NCBI GenBank assembly: GCA_020852355.1
Contig: JADZBA010000012.1
Coordinates: forward strand, 1 to 55,982
From: Alphaproteobacteria bacterium
Lineage (GTDB): Bacteria > Pseudomonadota > Alphaproteobacteria > ATCC43930 > Allostellaceae
Length of the DNA stretch: 55,982 bases
Direction: 5' to 3'
This document shows positions 40,928 to 51,455 of the stretch, in pieces. The translations under genes were made by a program, and so were the position numbers. Position 1 is the stretch's first letter. Each line of letters starts with the position of its first letter. The notes under the pieces were generated by a model that saw only the letters and a program-made list of their open reading frames with translations, was not told the origin of the DNA and did not search any database.

Positions 40928-41833
40928 ATGGCCGACGTGTTGCCCGTCGAGGCCGCATCGGCCGGCGTGTCGGGCGGCCGCGGCCGGAAGTGGCGGCTCG
41001 CCGCCTGGCTGCTCGGGCGCTCCTTCTCCTCGCGTCTCGGCCTGGCGCTGGTCGTGCTGGTCGTCGGGCTGGCGCTCGCCGGCCCGTGGATCGTGCCCTA
41101 TCCCGACGACGTCGCGGGTGCGGTCAATCTCGCCCGCAAGCTGCAGCCGCCCTCGGCCGCGCACTGGTTCGGCACCGACGAGGTCGGCAACGACATCCTC
41201 ACCCGCGTCATCGTCGGCGCGCGCCTGTCGCTGCTCGTCGGCATCGGCATCATGCTGGCAGCCGCCGGCATCGGCGTGCCCCTCGGCATCCTCGCCGGCA
41301 TGAGCAGTGGCCGCCTGCGCGAGACGATCATGCGGCTGACCGACATGTTCCTGTCGGTGCCGGGCCTGGTGCTCGCCATCGCCATCGTCGCGGCGCTGGG
41401 TCCCGGCATCGGCAACGCCATGGTGGCGCTGGTCCTCGTGTGGTGGCCGGGCTATGTCCGGCTCGCCGAGGCCAAGGCGCTGTCGATCCGCGAGGAGCCG
41501 TACATCGAGGCCGCCCGCGTCGCCGGCGCCTCGCGCCTGCGCATCCTGTGGCGGCACGTGCTGCCCAACAGCCTGTCGCCGCTGATCGTCAAGATGAGCA
41601 TGGACATCGGCCAGGCGATCCTCGCCGTGGCCTCGCTGGGCTTCATCGGGCTGGGCGCCAAGCCGCCGACGCCGGAATGGGGGGCGATGATCGCCATCGC
41701 CCGCGGCTACCTGCCCGAATGGTGGTGGTACGCGCTGTTTCCGGGGCTCGCCATCTATCTCTCCGTGCTGGGCTTCAACCTGCTGGGCGACGGGCTGCGC
41801 GACATCCTCGACCCGCGGAGCCATCGCGGGTGA
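40928..41833 (+). CDS. Peptide-type ABC transporter permease (DppC-like)
   Basis: The 301-residue protein starts with a hydrophilic N-terminus (ASAGVSGGRGRKWR), then helix 1 and the OppC-type segment LQPPSAAHWFGTDEVGNDILTR. The EAA loop is PYIEAARVAGASRLRILWRHVLPN, and the end FNLLGDGLRDILDPRSH is diagnostic. It pairs with the DppB-like permease. Its GTG-overlapped end couples it to the ATPase that follows. Confidence 0.92.
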   Translation: MADVLPVEAASAGVSGGRGRKWRLAAWLLGRSFSSRLGLALVVLVVGLALAGPWIVPYPDDVAGAVNLARKLQPPSAAHWFGTDEVGNDILTRVIVGARLSLLVGIGIMLAAAGIGVPLGILAGMSSGRLRETIMRLTDMFLSVPGLVLAIAIVAALGPGIGNAMVALVLVWWPGYVRLAEAKALSIREEPYIEAARVAGASRLRILWRHVLPNSLSPLIVKMSMDIGQAILAVASLGFIGLGAKPPTPEWGAMIAIARGYLPEWWWYALFPGLAIYLSVLGFNLLGDGLRDILDPRSHRG

Positions 41834-42816
41834 CGACGCTGCTGGAGATCGCCGACTACCGCCTCGCCTTCGACACCTTCGACGGCACGCACCATGTGCT
41901 CGACGGCATCGACCTGCGGCTCGATGCCGGGGAGACGCTGGGCGTCGTCGGCGAGACCGGCTGCGGCAAGTCGGTGCTGGCGCGCAGCCTGCTGCAGCTC
42001 AACCCCAGCCCGCCGGCACGCGTCGTCTCGGGCGCCATCCGCTTCCGCGGCGAGGATCTGCTGCGCCTGGAGGAGGCGGCGCTGCGCCGGCTGCGCGGCC
42101 GCGCCATCGCCATGGTCTTCCAGGACCCGGCCAGCTATCTCAACCCGCTGCTCGCGGTGGCGACCCAGATGGAGGACGCCATCCGCGGCCAGGACAGCGC
42201 CGCGGGCGGCCGTCCGCGCCCGCGCCGCGCCGCACGCGCGCTGGCGGCCGAGCTGCTGTCCGCGGTCGGCCTGCCGGAGCCGCAGCGGCTGCTCGCCAGC
42301 CACCCGCACCAGCTTTCCGGCGGCATGCGCCAGCGCGTGCTGATCGCCATGGCGCTCGCCGGCGAGCCGGCGCTGCTCGTCGCCGACGAGCCGACGACGG
42401 CGCTCGACGTGACGGTGCAGGCGCAGGTGCTGGCGCTCATCGACGGGCTGGTGCGCGCGCGCGGGCTGGCGCTGATGCTGATCAGCCACGACCTCGGCGT
42501 CGTCTCGGCGAGCTGTGCGCGCGTCGCCGTCATGTATGCCGGCACGGTGGTCGAGGAGGCGCCGACGCCGGAGCTGATCGCCCGGCCGCTGCATCCCTAC
42601 GCCCAGGGCCTCATCGCCGCCGTCCCTGACCTCGGCCGCCCGGAGGCGAAGCCGCGCGGCATGCCCGGCAGCATCCCCAGCCTGCTGCATCCCCCGTCCG
42701 GCTGCCGCTTCCATCCGCGCTGCCCGCTGGCGAGCGAGCGCTGCCGCGTCGAGAAGCCGCTGCGCCGCACGCTGCTGCCGGGGCGCAGCGTCGCCTGCCA
42801 CCACGCGACGCCATGA
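41830..42816 (+). CDS. Peptide-type ABC transporter ATPase (DppD-like)
   Basis: The 328-residue ATPase starts at GTG 41830, overlapping the previous stop (GTGA). Walker A is GETGCGKSV, the Q-loop AMVFQDPASYLNPL, the signature [17 protein letters not shown], Walker [13 protein letters not shown]. The C-terminal oligopeptide domain has [14 protein letters not shown]. It forms the ATPase heterodimer with the next gene and powers the permeases directly upstream. Confidence 0.93.
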   Translation: MTTLLEIADYRLAFDTFDGTHHVLDGIDLRLDAGETLGVVGETGCGKSVLARSLLQLNPSPPARVVSGAIRFRGEDLLRLEEAALRRLRGRAIAMVFQDPASYLNPLLAVATQMEDAIRGQDSAAGGRPRPRRAARALAAELLSAVGLPEPQRLLASHPHQLSGGMRQRVLIAMALAGEPALLVADEPTTALDVTVQAQVLALIDGLVRARGLALMLISHDLGVVSASCARVAVMYAGTVVEEAPTPELIARPLHPYAQGLIAAVPDLGRPEAKPRGMPGSIPSLLHPPSGCRFHPRCPLASERCRVEKPLRRTLLPGRSVACHHATP

Positions 42817-43823
42817 CCGCGCCGCTGCCGGAGGCGCCACTGCTCGAAGCGCGGGGGCTCGCCAAGACGTACCTGACCCCGCGCACCGCCTTCCGGCCGC
42901 CCGGCCGCGTCGCCGCGGTCGCCGGGGTCGACGTCACGCTGGAGGCCGGCGCGTCACTGGGACTGGTCGGCGAGAGCGGCTGCGGCAAGTCCACCCTGGC
43001 GCGCCTGCTGCTGCGCCTGGTGCCGCTCTCGGGCGGCAGCATCCGCTTCGCCGGCCAGGACATCACCGACCTCTCCGAGCGCGCCATGCGCCGCTTGCGT
43101 CGGCGCATGCAGCTCATCCACCAGAACCCCTCGGCCGCTCTCGACCCGCGCCTCACCGTGATGTCGGCGGTGGCGGAGCCGCTGCGCATCCAGGGCATCG
43201 CCCGCGGCCGCGCGCTGCACGACCGTGTGGCGGCGCTGCTGGCCGAGGTCGGGCTGCCGGGGGACTTCCTGCACCGCCACCCCCACGAGCTGTCGGGCGG
43301 GCAGAAGCAGCGCGTCTGCATCGCCCGCGCGCTGGCGCTGGAGCCGCAGCTCGTCGTCCTCGACGAGCCGACGTCGGCCCTCGACGTCTCGGTGCAGGCG
43401 CAGATCCTCGACTTCCTCGGCGCGCTGCGCCGGCAACGCGGCCTCTCCTATCTCTTCATCAGCCACAACCTCGCGGTCGTCCGGCAGGTCTGCGAGCGCG
43501 TCGCCGTCATGTATCTCGGCCGCATCGTCGAGGAGGGGCCGGCCGCCGAGGTGCTGGAGCGGCCGCAGCACCCCTACACGCGGGCGCTGCTGGCCTCGGT
43601 CCCGCGCCTGGGCGTCGCCGGCGTGGCGGCGGCGGCGCCGGGCGATCCCCCCAACCCGGCCGACCCGCCGCCCGGCTGCGCCTTCCATCCGCGCTGCCTG
43701 GTGGCCGAGCCCGCCTGCCGCACGACCGCGCCGGCGCTGAATTTCGCCCGAGGCGAGGATCACCGCGTCGCATGCCACGTGGCGGCGCGACGAGGCCTTC
43801 CCGAGATGACGGAGACGACATGA
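42813..43823 (+). CDS. Peptide-type ABC transporter ATPase (DppF-like)
   Basis: The 336-residue ATPase begins at an ATG overlapping the previous stop by four bases. It has Walker [11 protein letters not shown]-loop QLIHQNPSAALDPR, signature LSGGQKQRVCIARALA, Walker B LVVLDEPTSALD and the C-terminal CAFHPRCLVAEPAC. The His in place of Phe before the Q-loop glutamine is a natural variant. It completes the ABC transporter and overlaps the amidohydrolase gene by four bases, so enzyme and transporter are made together. Confidence 0.93.
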   Translation: MTAPLPEAPLLEARGLAKTYLTPRTAFRPPGRVAAVAGVDVTLEAGASLGLVGESGCGKSTLARLLLRLVPLSGGSIRFAGQDITDLSERAMRRLRRRMQLIHQNPSAALDPRLTVMSAVAEPLRIQGIARGRALHDRVAALLAEVGLPGDFLHRHPHELSGGQKQRVCIARALALEPQLVVLDEPTSALDVSVQAQILDFLGALRRQRGLSYLFISHNLAVVRQVCERVAVMYLGRIVEEGPAAEVLERPQHPYTRALLASVPRLGVAGVAAAAPGDPPNPADPPPGCAFHPRCLVAEPACRTTAPALNFARGEDHRVACHVAARRGLPEMTETT

Positions 43824-45346
43824 GCACGACCTGGATCAGGAAGGCCGACTGGGTGGTCGCCTACGATGCGGCCGCCGACCGGCACGTCTATCTGCGCGAT
43901 GCCGACGTGGTGTTCCGCGACGGCACGCTGATCCATGTCGGCCGAGGCTATGCGGGCGCCGCGGACACCATCGTCGACGGCACGGACCGGCTGATCCTGC
44001 CGGGCTTCGTCAATATCCATGCCCACCCGACCTCCGAGCCGCTGCTGCGCGGGCTGACGGAGGAGCACAAGAGTCGGAAACTGGGGATGAGCACGCTCTA
44101 CGAATACACCGTGCTCGTCGGCCGCTCGAACTACACGACGACGCTGGCGGAAAGCCAGGCCGCCCGCGACAACCCGCAGATCTACCAGGACGACGGCGCC
44201 CGCAGCGCCGCCTTCCGCATGGCGGCTTGGGAGATGTTGAAGAGCGGCGTCACGACGCTGGTCGACTACTCGCCCAACCGGGCGAACTGGATCGACGAGG
44301 TGCTGGGCACCGGCATGCGGGTATGCCTCGCGCCCTCGTTCCGCTCGGGCTACTGGTACACCCCCAACGGGCATGAGGTGCTCTACGAGTTCGACGAGGC
44401 GGCCGGCCGCCGCGCGTTCGACGAGGCGGTGCGCCTGCTGGATACGGTTGCGGCCCATCCCTCTGACCGCATCTTCGGCATGATGGCTCCCGGCCAGATC
44501 GACACCTGCAAACCCGACCTGCTGCAGGACGCGCGCGACGCGGCGCTGGAGCGCGGCCTGCCGATGACGCTGCACGCCGCGCAGAGCGTCGTCGAGTTCC
44601 GCGAGATGGTGCGCCGGCACGGCAAGACGCCGATCGAGTGGCTGGAATCGATCGGTCTTCTGGCGCCCAACTTCATCATCGGCCACGCGATCTTCATCGA
44701 CGAGCATTCCTGGATCGAGTGGCCGGAGAAGCGCGACCTCGCGCGCATCGCGGAATCCGGCTCGCACGTCGCGCACTGCCCGCACAACTTCGTGCGCGGC
44801 GGCGTCGTGCTGCAGCATTTCGGCAAGTACCGCAGGGCAGGGGTGAACATCGGGCTCGGCACCGATTCCTACCCGCACAACTTCGTCGACGAGATGCGCT
44901 GGGCGGCGGTGATGGGCAAGGTCGCGGCCCGCGATGTCGGCGCCACCAAGGTCGAGGACGTGTTCTATGCCGGCACGGTCGGCGGCGCCAAGGCGCTGCA
45001 GCGCGACGACATCGGCCGGCTGGCGCCCGGCTGCAGGGCCGACATCGTCGTCGTCGATTGCCGCCATCCGATGATGCAGCCGCTGCGCGACCCGCTGCGC
45101 AGCCTGATCTTCTCCGCCCTCGAGCGGCCGATCACCGACGTCTATGTCGACGGGCACCTGGTCGTGCAGGGCGGCGAGGTGCTGACGGTCGACGTCAGCA
45201 AGGCCGGGGAGGAGCTGACCGCGGGGCAGCAGCGCGCGCTCCTGCGCGTGCCGGACAAGGACTGGGCGAAGCGGACCGCCGACCAGGCATTCCCGCTTGC
45301 CCTGGACACCGTCGACTCGCTGCCGGCAACGGACTTGCACCAGTAG
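43820..45346 (+). CDS. Amidohydrolase of the chlorohydrolase (TrzN/AtzB/SsnA-like) family
   Basis: The 508-residue metal-dependent hydrolase has the amidohydrolase metal site: HxH in LILPGFVNIHAHPTSEP (about residues 67-69), a later His in PMTLHAAQS, another in FIIGHAIFIDEHSW, and the Asp in INIGLGTDSYPHN. It probably deaminates or hydrolyses an N-containing ring or amide in the cytoplasm. TrzN/AtzB-type relatives act on s-triazines and others on guanine, cytosine or hydantoin-like compounds; which applies here is unknown. Translation is coupled to the DppF-like gene by an ATGA overlap, so its substrate is probably what the ABC transporter brings in. Confidence 0.88.
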   Translation: MSTTWIRKADWVVAYDAAADRHVYLRDADVVFRDGTLIHVGRGYAGAADTIVDGTDRLILPGFVNIHAHPTSEPLLRGLTEEHKSRKLGMSTLYEYTVLVGRSNYTTTLAESQAARDNPQIYQDDGARSAAFRMAAWEMLKSGVTTLVDYSPNRANWIDEVLGTGMRVCLAPSFRSGYWYTPNGHEVLYEFDEAAGRRAFDEAVRLLDTVAAHPSDRIFGMMAPGQIDTCKPDLLQDARDAALERGLPMTLHAAQSVVEFREMVRRHGKTPIEWLESIGLLAPNFIIGHAIFIDEHSWIEWPEKRDLARIAESGSHVAHCPHNFVRGGVVLQHFGKYRRAGVNIGLGTDSYPHNFVDEMRWAAVMGKVAARDVGATKVEDVFYAGTVGGAKALQRDDIGRLAPGCRADIVVVDCRHPMMQPLRDPLRSLIFSALERPITDVYVDGHLVVQGGEVLTVDVSKAGEELTAGQQRALLRVPDKDWAKRTADQAFPLALDTVDSLPATDLHQ

Positions 45347-45363
45347 CAATGAGGAGGTTCGCG

Positions 45364-46959
45364 ATGCACCGCACCCTGACGGCGCCGGCGACGCTGGCCA
45401 TCGGCCTGCTGCTCGCGGGTACGGCGGCCGACGCCAAGTCGTTCCGCTTCTCCTATCGCGGCGACCTCAACTCGTTCGATCCCTACGCGCTGAACGAGAC
45501 CTTCACGCACAGCATGCAGGGGAACGTCTACGAGCCCCTGATCGGGCGCGGCAAGGCGCTGGAGCTGGAGCCCGCCCTGGCGGTGCGCTGGGAGAATCCC
45601 GAGCCGGCGCTGTGGCGCTTCCATCTCAGGCCGAACGTGAAGTTCCAAAACGGCGCGCCGTTCACGGCCGATGACGTCGTCTTCTCCTGGGAGCGTGCGC
45701 TGGCGGAGGGCTCCGACATCGCCAGCAAGGTGACCTCGATCAAGCAGGCGCGGAAGGTCGACGACCTGACCGTCGAGTTCGTCACCGCCGGACCGAACCC
45801 GATCCTGCCGCAGGAGATCACCACTTGGTACATCCTGGACAAGGAGTGGGCCGAGGCGAACGGCGCGACGAAGCCGGGCAGCGTCGCAAGGAAGGTCGAG
45901 AACTACGCGACGCGCCACGCCAACGGCACCGGACCCTTCCGTGTGCGCAGCTACGAACCCGATGTGAAGACGGTCCTCGTGCCGAACCCGGACTGGTGGG
46001 GCAAGGTCGAGCATAATCTGACCGAGGCCGTGTTCACGCCGATCAAGTCCGACCCGACGCGCGTCTCCGCGCTGCTCTCTGGCGCGGTCGACATGATCTA
46101 TCCGGTGCCGCTGCAGGACGTCGCCCGAATCTCTGCTGCGGGCCTCAAGGTGCTGCAGGGGCCGGAGCTGCGCACGATCTTCCTCGGCATGGACGTCGAG
46201 CGCGACCAGCTTCTCGAATCGAACGTGACGGGGAAGAACCCGCTGAAGGACGTGCGCGTCCGCAAGGCGATGTACCAGGCGATCGACATCGAGGCGATCC
46301 GCGACAAGGTGATGCGCGGCGCCTCGACGCCGAGCGCCCTGATGGCCGCCCCCGGGATCAACGGCTTCGATGCCGCGCTCAACACGCGCTGGCCCTACGA
46401 TCCCGAGGCGGCGCGCAAGCTGCTGGCCGAGGCGGGCTATCCCGACGGCTTCGAGATCGGCATGGACTGCCCCAACGACCGCTACGTCAACGACGAGGCG
46501 ATCTGCATGGCGGTGGTGCCGATGCTGGCCCGTGTCGGCATCAAGGTGCGCCTCAACGCCCAGACCAAGAGCATCTACTTCCAGAAGGTCTTGTCGCGGA
46601 ACACCTCCTTCTTCCTGCTCGGCTGGCAGCCCTCCAGCTACGATGCGCACAGCCCGCTCTTCAACGTGATGGGAACGCGCGCCGAGCTCCGGCCGGGCGC
46701 GCAGAAGGGGCAGGGCAGCTACAATCCCGGCGGCTACTCCAATGCCCGCGTCGACGCGCTGCAGGAGCAGGTGCGCTCCGAGACCGATCCGGTGAAGCGC
46801 AACGCGATGATCCGCGAGGCTTTCCAGATCCACAAGGACGAGGTCGGCCACATCCCGCTGCACCAGCAGGCGCTCGCCTGGGCGGTGCGCCCGGGCATCT
46901 CGCTCGTCCAGCGTGCCGACGACGCGCTCGCACTGTGGTGGGTGCGGGTCGAGAACTGA
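45364..46959 (+). CDS. Peptide-type ABC transporter solute-binding protein (SBP family 5), second of the operon
   Basis: The 531-residue protein has a Sec signal peptide (HRTLTAPATLAIGLLLAGTAADA). Family 5 features are SFRFSYRGDLNSFDPYALNETF, LWRFHLRPNVKFQNGAPFTADDVVFSWER and FFLLGWQPSSYDAHSPLFN. An AGGAGG is 6 bases before the ATG at 45364, which favours this over an in-frame ATG 15 bases upstream that lies inside the ribosome binding site. The overall sequence is clearly different from the binding protein at 37941, so the transporter may accept two related substrates, or this protein may serve another permease. Confidence 0.92.
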   Translation: MHRTLTAPATLAIGLLLAGTAADAKSFRFSYRGDLNSFDPYALNETFTHSMQGNVYEPLIGRGKALELEPALAVRWENPEPALWRFHLRPNVKFQNGAPFTADDVVFSWERALAEGSDIASKVTSIKQARKVDDLTVEFVTAGPNPILPQEITTWYILDKEWAEANGATKPGSVARKVENYATRHANGTGPFRVRSYEPDVKTVLVPNPDWWGKVEHNLTEAVFTPIKSDPTRVSALLSGAVDMIYPVPLQDVARISAAGLKVLQGPELRTIFLGMDVERDQLLESNVTGKNPLKDVRVRKAMYQAIDIEAIRDKVMRGASTPSALMAAPGINGFDAALNTRWPYDPEAARKLLAEAGYPDGFEIGMDCPNDRYVNDEAICMAVVPMLARVGIKVRLNAQTKSIYFQKVLSRNTSFFLLGWQPSSYDAHSPLFNVMGTRAELRPGAQKGQGSYNPGGYSNARVDALQEQVRSETDPVKRNAMIREAFQIHKDEVGHIPLHQQALAWAVRPGISLVQRADDALALWWVRVEN

Positions 46960-46992
46960 CGGACCGTTGCCCGGCGCCGGTCAACAGCGCCG

Positions 46993-47020
46993 TTGAATAA
47001 GGTTGCGTCCTCTCTATGCT
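46993..47020 (+). promoter_or_regulatory. Sigma-70-like promoter of the second (sugar-type) ABC operon
   Basis: TTGAAT and TATGCT are separated by 16 bases, a good -35/-10 pair for a housekeeping sigma factor, in a locally AT-richer gap. It lies 59 bases before the binding-protein start codon. It marks 47079-51235 as a separate transcription unit from the hyuAB operon. Confidence 0.48.
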
Positions 47021-47078
47021 TCGGGGTGCTGGAAGACCGGCTCTCGCGAAGATGCCGGTCGCGGCAGGGGAGGACAGC

Positions 47079-48350
47079 ATGCGGGTCGGTGGCCGTTCGG
47101 CGCTCGTCGCGATCTCTCTGGGTGTTCTCGCCTGGGCCGCAGCGGCGGCGCAGGCGAAGGAACTGACGTTCTGGAGCCATTGGGCGGCCGAACTGCCCAA
47201 GCGCGAGTTCGTCGAAGCCGTCATCAAGGAGTTCGAGGCGAAGAACCCGGGGACGACGATCAAGGCGACCTGGTACGAGAAGACCGCGCTCTATGCGGGC
47301 CTCAAGACCGCGCTTCGCGCCGGGCAGGCACCCGACATCTTCTACGCCGAGCCCGACCAGGCCGAGTACATGGACAACGGCTTCCTGCTCGACCTGTCGG
47401 GGCTCGACTGGTCGAAGGTGGAGCCCTGGGCCAAGGAGGCCTGGACCCATAAGGGCAAGCCCTACGGCCTGCCGCTCGAAGCCTGGACGATGGAGCTCTA
47501 CTACAACACGAAGATGATGGAGGGGCTCGGCGTCCAGGTTCCGGACAACCGCCAGATGTCGCCCGACGCCTTCATGGACATGGTGAAGAAGGCCAAGGCC
47601 AAGGGCATCACGCCGATGGCTCTCGGCGTCGGCGACCGGCCCTATCCCGGCGCGCACCTGACGCACGAGGCGCTGGTGAAGCGGCTCGGTACCGACGACT
47701 ACGACAAGCTGCTGCGCGGCAAGCTGCCGTGGACGGACCCGCGGGTCGTCGACACGCTGAAATGGATCCGCAGCCTGACCGAGGCGGGCCTGTTGCCCAA
47801 CACCTTCAGCACGCTGAAGCTTGCCGAGGCGCACGTCTATTTCCACACCAACCCCGGCGCGCTCACCTTCCTCAACGGCAGCTGGTACACCTCGCGCGCC
47901 TTCAATCCGGTCGACAAGGGCGGCCAGCCCAAGGACTTCCCGCTCGGCATCATGCAGTTTCCCGCGGTCCCGGGCGCGGTGTGCAACGAATGCCGCACCA
48001 TCGCCATCGGCGGCAGCTACGTCGCCAACGCCGAGACCAAGAACCGCAAGGAGGTGCTGGCCTTCCTCGGCACGTTCCTGTCGCAGGAGGTCGGCAACCG
48101 CTGGCTGGAGAAGGTGCAGGTGCAGACCGGCATCAAGACCGACGCGTCGAAGGTCAAGGACACCCAGGCTGCCGCGTATTTCAGCATGATCGAGAAGACC
48201 AACGCCGGCGCGAAGTACTACTTCGGCATCCCGATCCAGGTCATGACCGGCAAGCCGAAGGAGGTCTACATCCAGGTCTTCAACAACGCCTTCCCGGCAG
48301 GGATCATCAGCGTCGAGGACGCGGTGAAGCAGCAGGCCGCCGCGTACTGA
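47079..48350 (+). CDS. Carbohydrate-type ABC transporter solute-binding protein (SBP family 1)
   Basis: The 423-residue protein has a signal peptide (SALVAISLGVLAWAAAAAQAKE) and the MalE/UgpB-type opening LTFWSHWAAELPKREFVEAVIKEFEAKNPG. GQAPDIFYAEPDQAEYMDNGFLLDL follows, then PYGLPLEAWTMELYYNTKMM. Family 1 proteins bind sugars, polyols or glycerol-phosphates in the periplasm. AGGGGAGG shortly before the ATG at 47079 supports this start over the upstream ATG at 47016. It heads a four-gene operon with two permeases and one ATPase. Confidence 0.9.
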   Translation: MRVGGRSALVAISLGVLAWAAAAAQAKELTFWSHWAAELPKREFVEAVIKEFEAKNPGTTIKATWYEKTALYAGLKTALRAGQAPDIFYAEPDQAEYMDNGFLLDLSGLDWSKVEPWAKEAWTHKGKPYGLPLEAWTMELYYNTKMMEGLGVQVPDNRQMSPDAFMDMVKKAKAKGITPMALGVGDRPYPGAHLTHEALVKRLGTDDYDKLLRGKLPWTDPRVVDTLKWIRSLTEAGLLPNTFSTLKLAEAHVYFHTNPGALTFLNGSWYTSRAFNPVDKGGQPKDFPLGIMQFPAVPGAVCNECRTIAIGGSYVANAETKNRKEVLAFLGTFLSQEVGNRWLEKVQVQTGIKTDASKVKDTQAAAYFSMIEKTNAGAKYYFGIPIQVMTGKPKEVYIQVFNNAFPAGIISVEDAVKQQAAAY

Positions 48351-48375
48351 GGGCGCGGCCCGGGCGGGGTGCGCG

Positions 48376-49287
48376 ATGGGCGAGGCGCCGGCCCATCGCG
48401 ACGACGGGTTGCGCAAGCCCTGGGGCACCATCGTCGCGTTCCTGCTGCCGGCGGTGACCATCTATGTCGCGCTGACGGCCTACCCCGCGGTCCGGACCCT
48501 GTGGAACAGCTTCCACAAGGTCCTGCCGCGTCGCGACGAGTATGTCGGCCTCGCCAACTACGTCGAACTGGCGGGCGACGAGATCTTCTGGAAGGCAGTC
48601 CGCAATACCATCGTCTGGGCCTGCACCTCGCCGCTGGTCGAGGTCTCCGTGGCGATGCTCCTGGCGCTCGCGCTCTACGCCAAGGTGCCGGGCGCGCGCT
48701 TTTTCCGGGTCGCGTGGTTCACCCCGGTGCTGATGTCCTATGTCGTCGTCGGCATCCTCTGGCTGTGGATCTACAACTACGACTGGGGGCCGGTGAACGC
48801 CGCGCTGCGGGCGCTGGGGCTGGGCGCGCTCGCCCATCCCTGGCTGGGCGACCCGGCGACGGCGCTGCCGTCACTGATCTTCGTGACGAGCTGGATGTGG
48901 ACCGGCTTCAACATGGTCGTGCTGCTGGCCGCCCTGCACTCGCTGCCGCGCGAAGTGATCGAGGCCGCCGAGCTGGACAACTGCGGCTGGGGCGGCAAGC
49001 TCGTCTTCGTCATCCTGCCGCTCACCCGGGCGACGGTGCTGAACCTCATCGTGCTTTCCTTCATCGGCAAGATGAAGATCTTCGACCTCGTGTGGATCAC
49101 CACCAAGGGCAACCCGCTGTGGGCGACCGAGACGGTCTCGACCTACGTCTACAAGCGCGCCTTCGAGTGGACGACCTTCGATCTCGGCTACCCCTCGACG
49201 ATCGCTACGGTGTGGTTCGTCATCGTGCTGACGACGGTGCTCGCCATGACCTGGGCGTTCCGCCGGCGCGAGAAGCTGGAGTTCTGA
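48376..49287 (+). CDS. Carbohydrate-type ABC transporter permease (MalF/UgpA-like)
   Basis: The 303-residue inner-membrane protein has about six helices, an N-terminal GTIVAFLLPAVTIYVALTAYPAVRTLWNSF, and the EAA loop EVIEAAELDNCGWGGKLVFVILPLTR. This fits the first (MalF/UgpA-type) permease of a carbohydrate transporter. It is 25 bases after the binding-protein gene and 3 bases before the second permease. Confidence 0.92.
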   Translation: MGEAPAHRDDGLRKPWGTIVAFLLPAVTIYVALTAYPAVRTLWNSFHKVLPRRDEYVGLANYVELAGDEIFWKAVRNTIVWACTSPLVEVSVAMLLALALYAKVPGARFFRVAWFTPVLMSYVVVGILWLWIYNYDWGPVNAALRALGLGALAHPWLGDPATALPSLIFVTSWMWTGFNMVVLLAALHSLPREVIEAAELDNCGWGGKLVFVILPLTRATVLNLIVLSFIGKMKIFDLVWITTKGNPLWATETVSTYVYKRAFEWTTFDLGYPSTIATVWFVIVLTTVLAMTWAFRRREKLEF

Positions 49288-49290
49288 GCG

Positions 49291-50115
49291 GTGACTGCGT
49301 CGGTATTGAAGCGCACCCTGCTGCTGCTCGGCCTCAGCCTCTATACGGCGTTCGCATCCGGTCCGTTCGTCTGGGCGGCGATGATGTCGCTGAGGACGAC
49401 GACCGAGATCCACCGCTCCCACTTCGCCCTGCCGTTCCCGGCGCACTGGCACAAGTTTCCGGAGGCGTGGTTCAACTCCAACTACGCCACCTACTTCGGC
49501 AACTCGGTGCAGGTGGTGGTGACGGCCGTCGTCATCCTGACGGTGGTCGGCGCGATGGCCGCGCACTGCCTGGCGCGCTACCGGTTCCGCCTCAACCGGG
49601 TGATCTACTTCGTGCTCTTCTCGACGATCATCTTCCCGCCGCAGATCACCATCATCTCGCTGTTCCAGATCCTGGTGCAGTACGGGCTCTACAACAGCAA
49701 GGTCGGCCTGACGCTGGTCTATGTGGCGATCCAGCTACCGCTGACGATCTACATCCTGGAGAGCTTCTTCGCGCGCATCCCGTCCGACCTGTTCGACGCT
49801 GCGCGCATGGACGGCTACTCCGACTGGGAGATCTTCTGGCGGGTGGCGCTGCCGATCGCGCTGCCGGCGGTCGCCACCACGATCATCCTCAACTTCATCC
49901 TGCTGTGGAATGAGTTCCTCTACGCCGTCGTGCTGATCACCGACGAGGACAACCGCACGCTGCCGCTCGGCATCCAGCGCTTCATCGGCGACACCCAGGA
50001 GGACGTGGGCATGATCGCGACCGGGCTGATGATCGCCATCATCCCGGTGGTCGTCGTCTATGCCTTCTTCTCGGAGAAGCTCATCCAGGGGATGACCGCG
50101 GGCGCGGTCAAGTGA
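49291..50115 (+). CDS. Carbohydrate-type ABC transporter permease (MalG/UgpE-like)
   Basis: The 274-residue protein starts at GTG 49291. It has the typical MalG/UgpE features SGPFVWAAMMSLRTTTEI, NSVQVVVTAVVILTVVGAMAAHCLARYRF and the EAA loop DLFDAARMDGYSDWEIFWRVALPIALPA. It forms the permease heterodimer with the preceding gene. GTG is the first start after the stop of that gene. Confidence 0.92.
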   Translation: MTASVLKRTLLLLGLSLYTAFASGPFVWAAMMSLRTTTEIHRSHFALPFPAHWHKFPEAWFNSNYATYFGNSVQVVVTAVVILTVVGAMAAHCLARYRFRLNRVIYFVLFSTIIFPPQITIISLFQILVQYGLYNSKVGLTLVYVAIQLPLTIYILESFFARIPSDLFDAARMDGYSDWEIFWRVALPIALPAVATTIILNFILLWNEFLYAVVLITDEDNRTLPLGIQRFIGDTQEDVGMIATGLMIAIIPVVVVYAFFSEKLIQGMTAGAVK

Positions 50116-50128
50116 GACGGTTGCACGC

Positions 50129-51235
<1,107 letters not shown>

Positions 51236-51455
51236 GGGCGGCGGCCCAAGGAAATCTCAAGGCGGGCACGAACATTTCTCGTTTGTCGGTTCCCAGCCCC
51301 CGGGCGATGGTCCACCTGCCCGCGGCTCCGGCGGCGGGATCCGGGCCGGGAGGCCCCGCGGCAATTTGACGGAAGCAGCTTGCGCCGCGTCACCAAACGC
51401 TAAAGCGCCACGAGCACGCTTCGTGGCTCCGGCACGAGATGCGAGGAGACCGACG

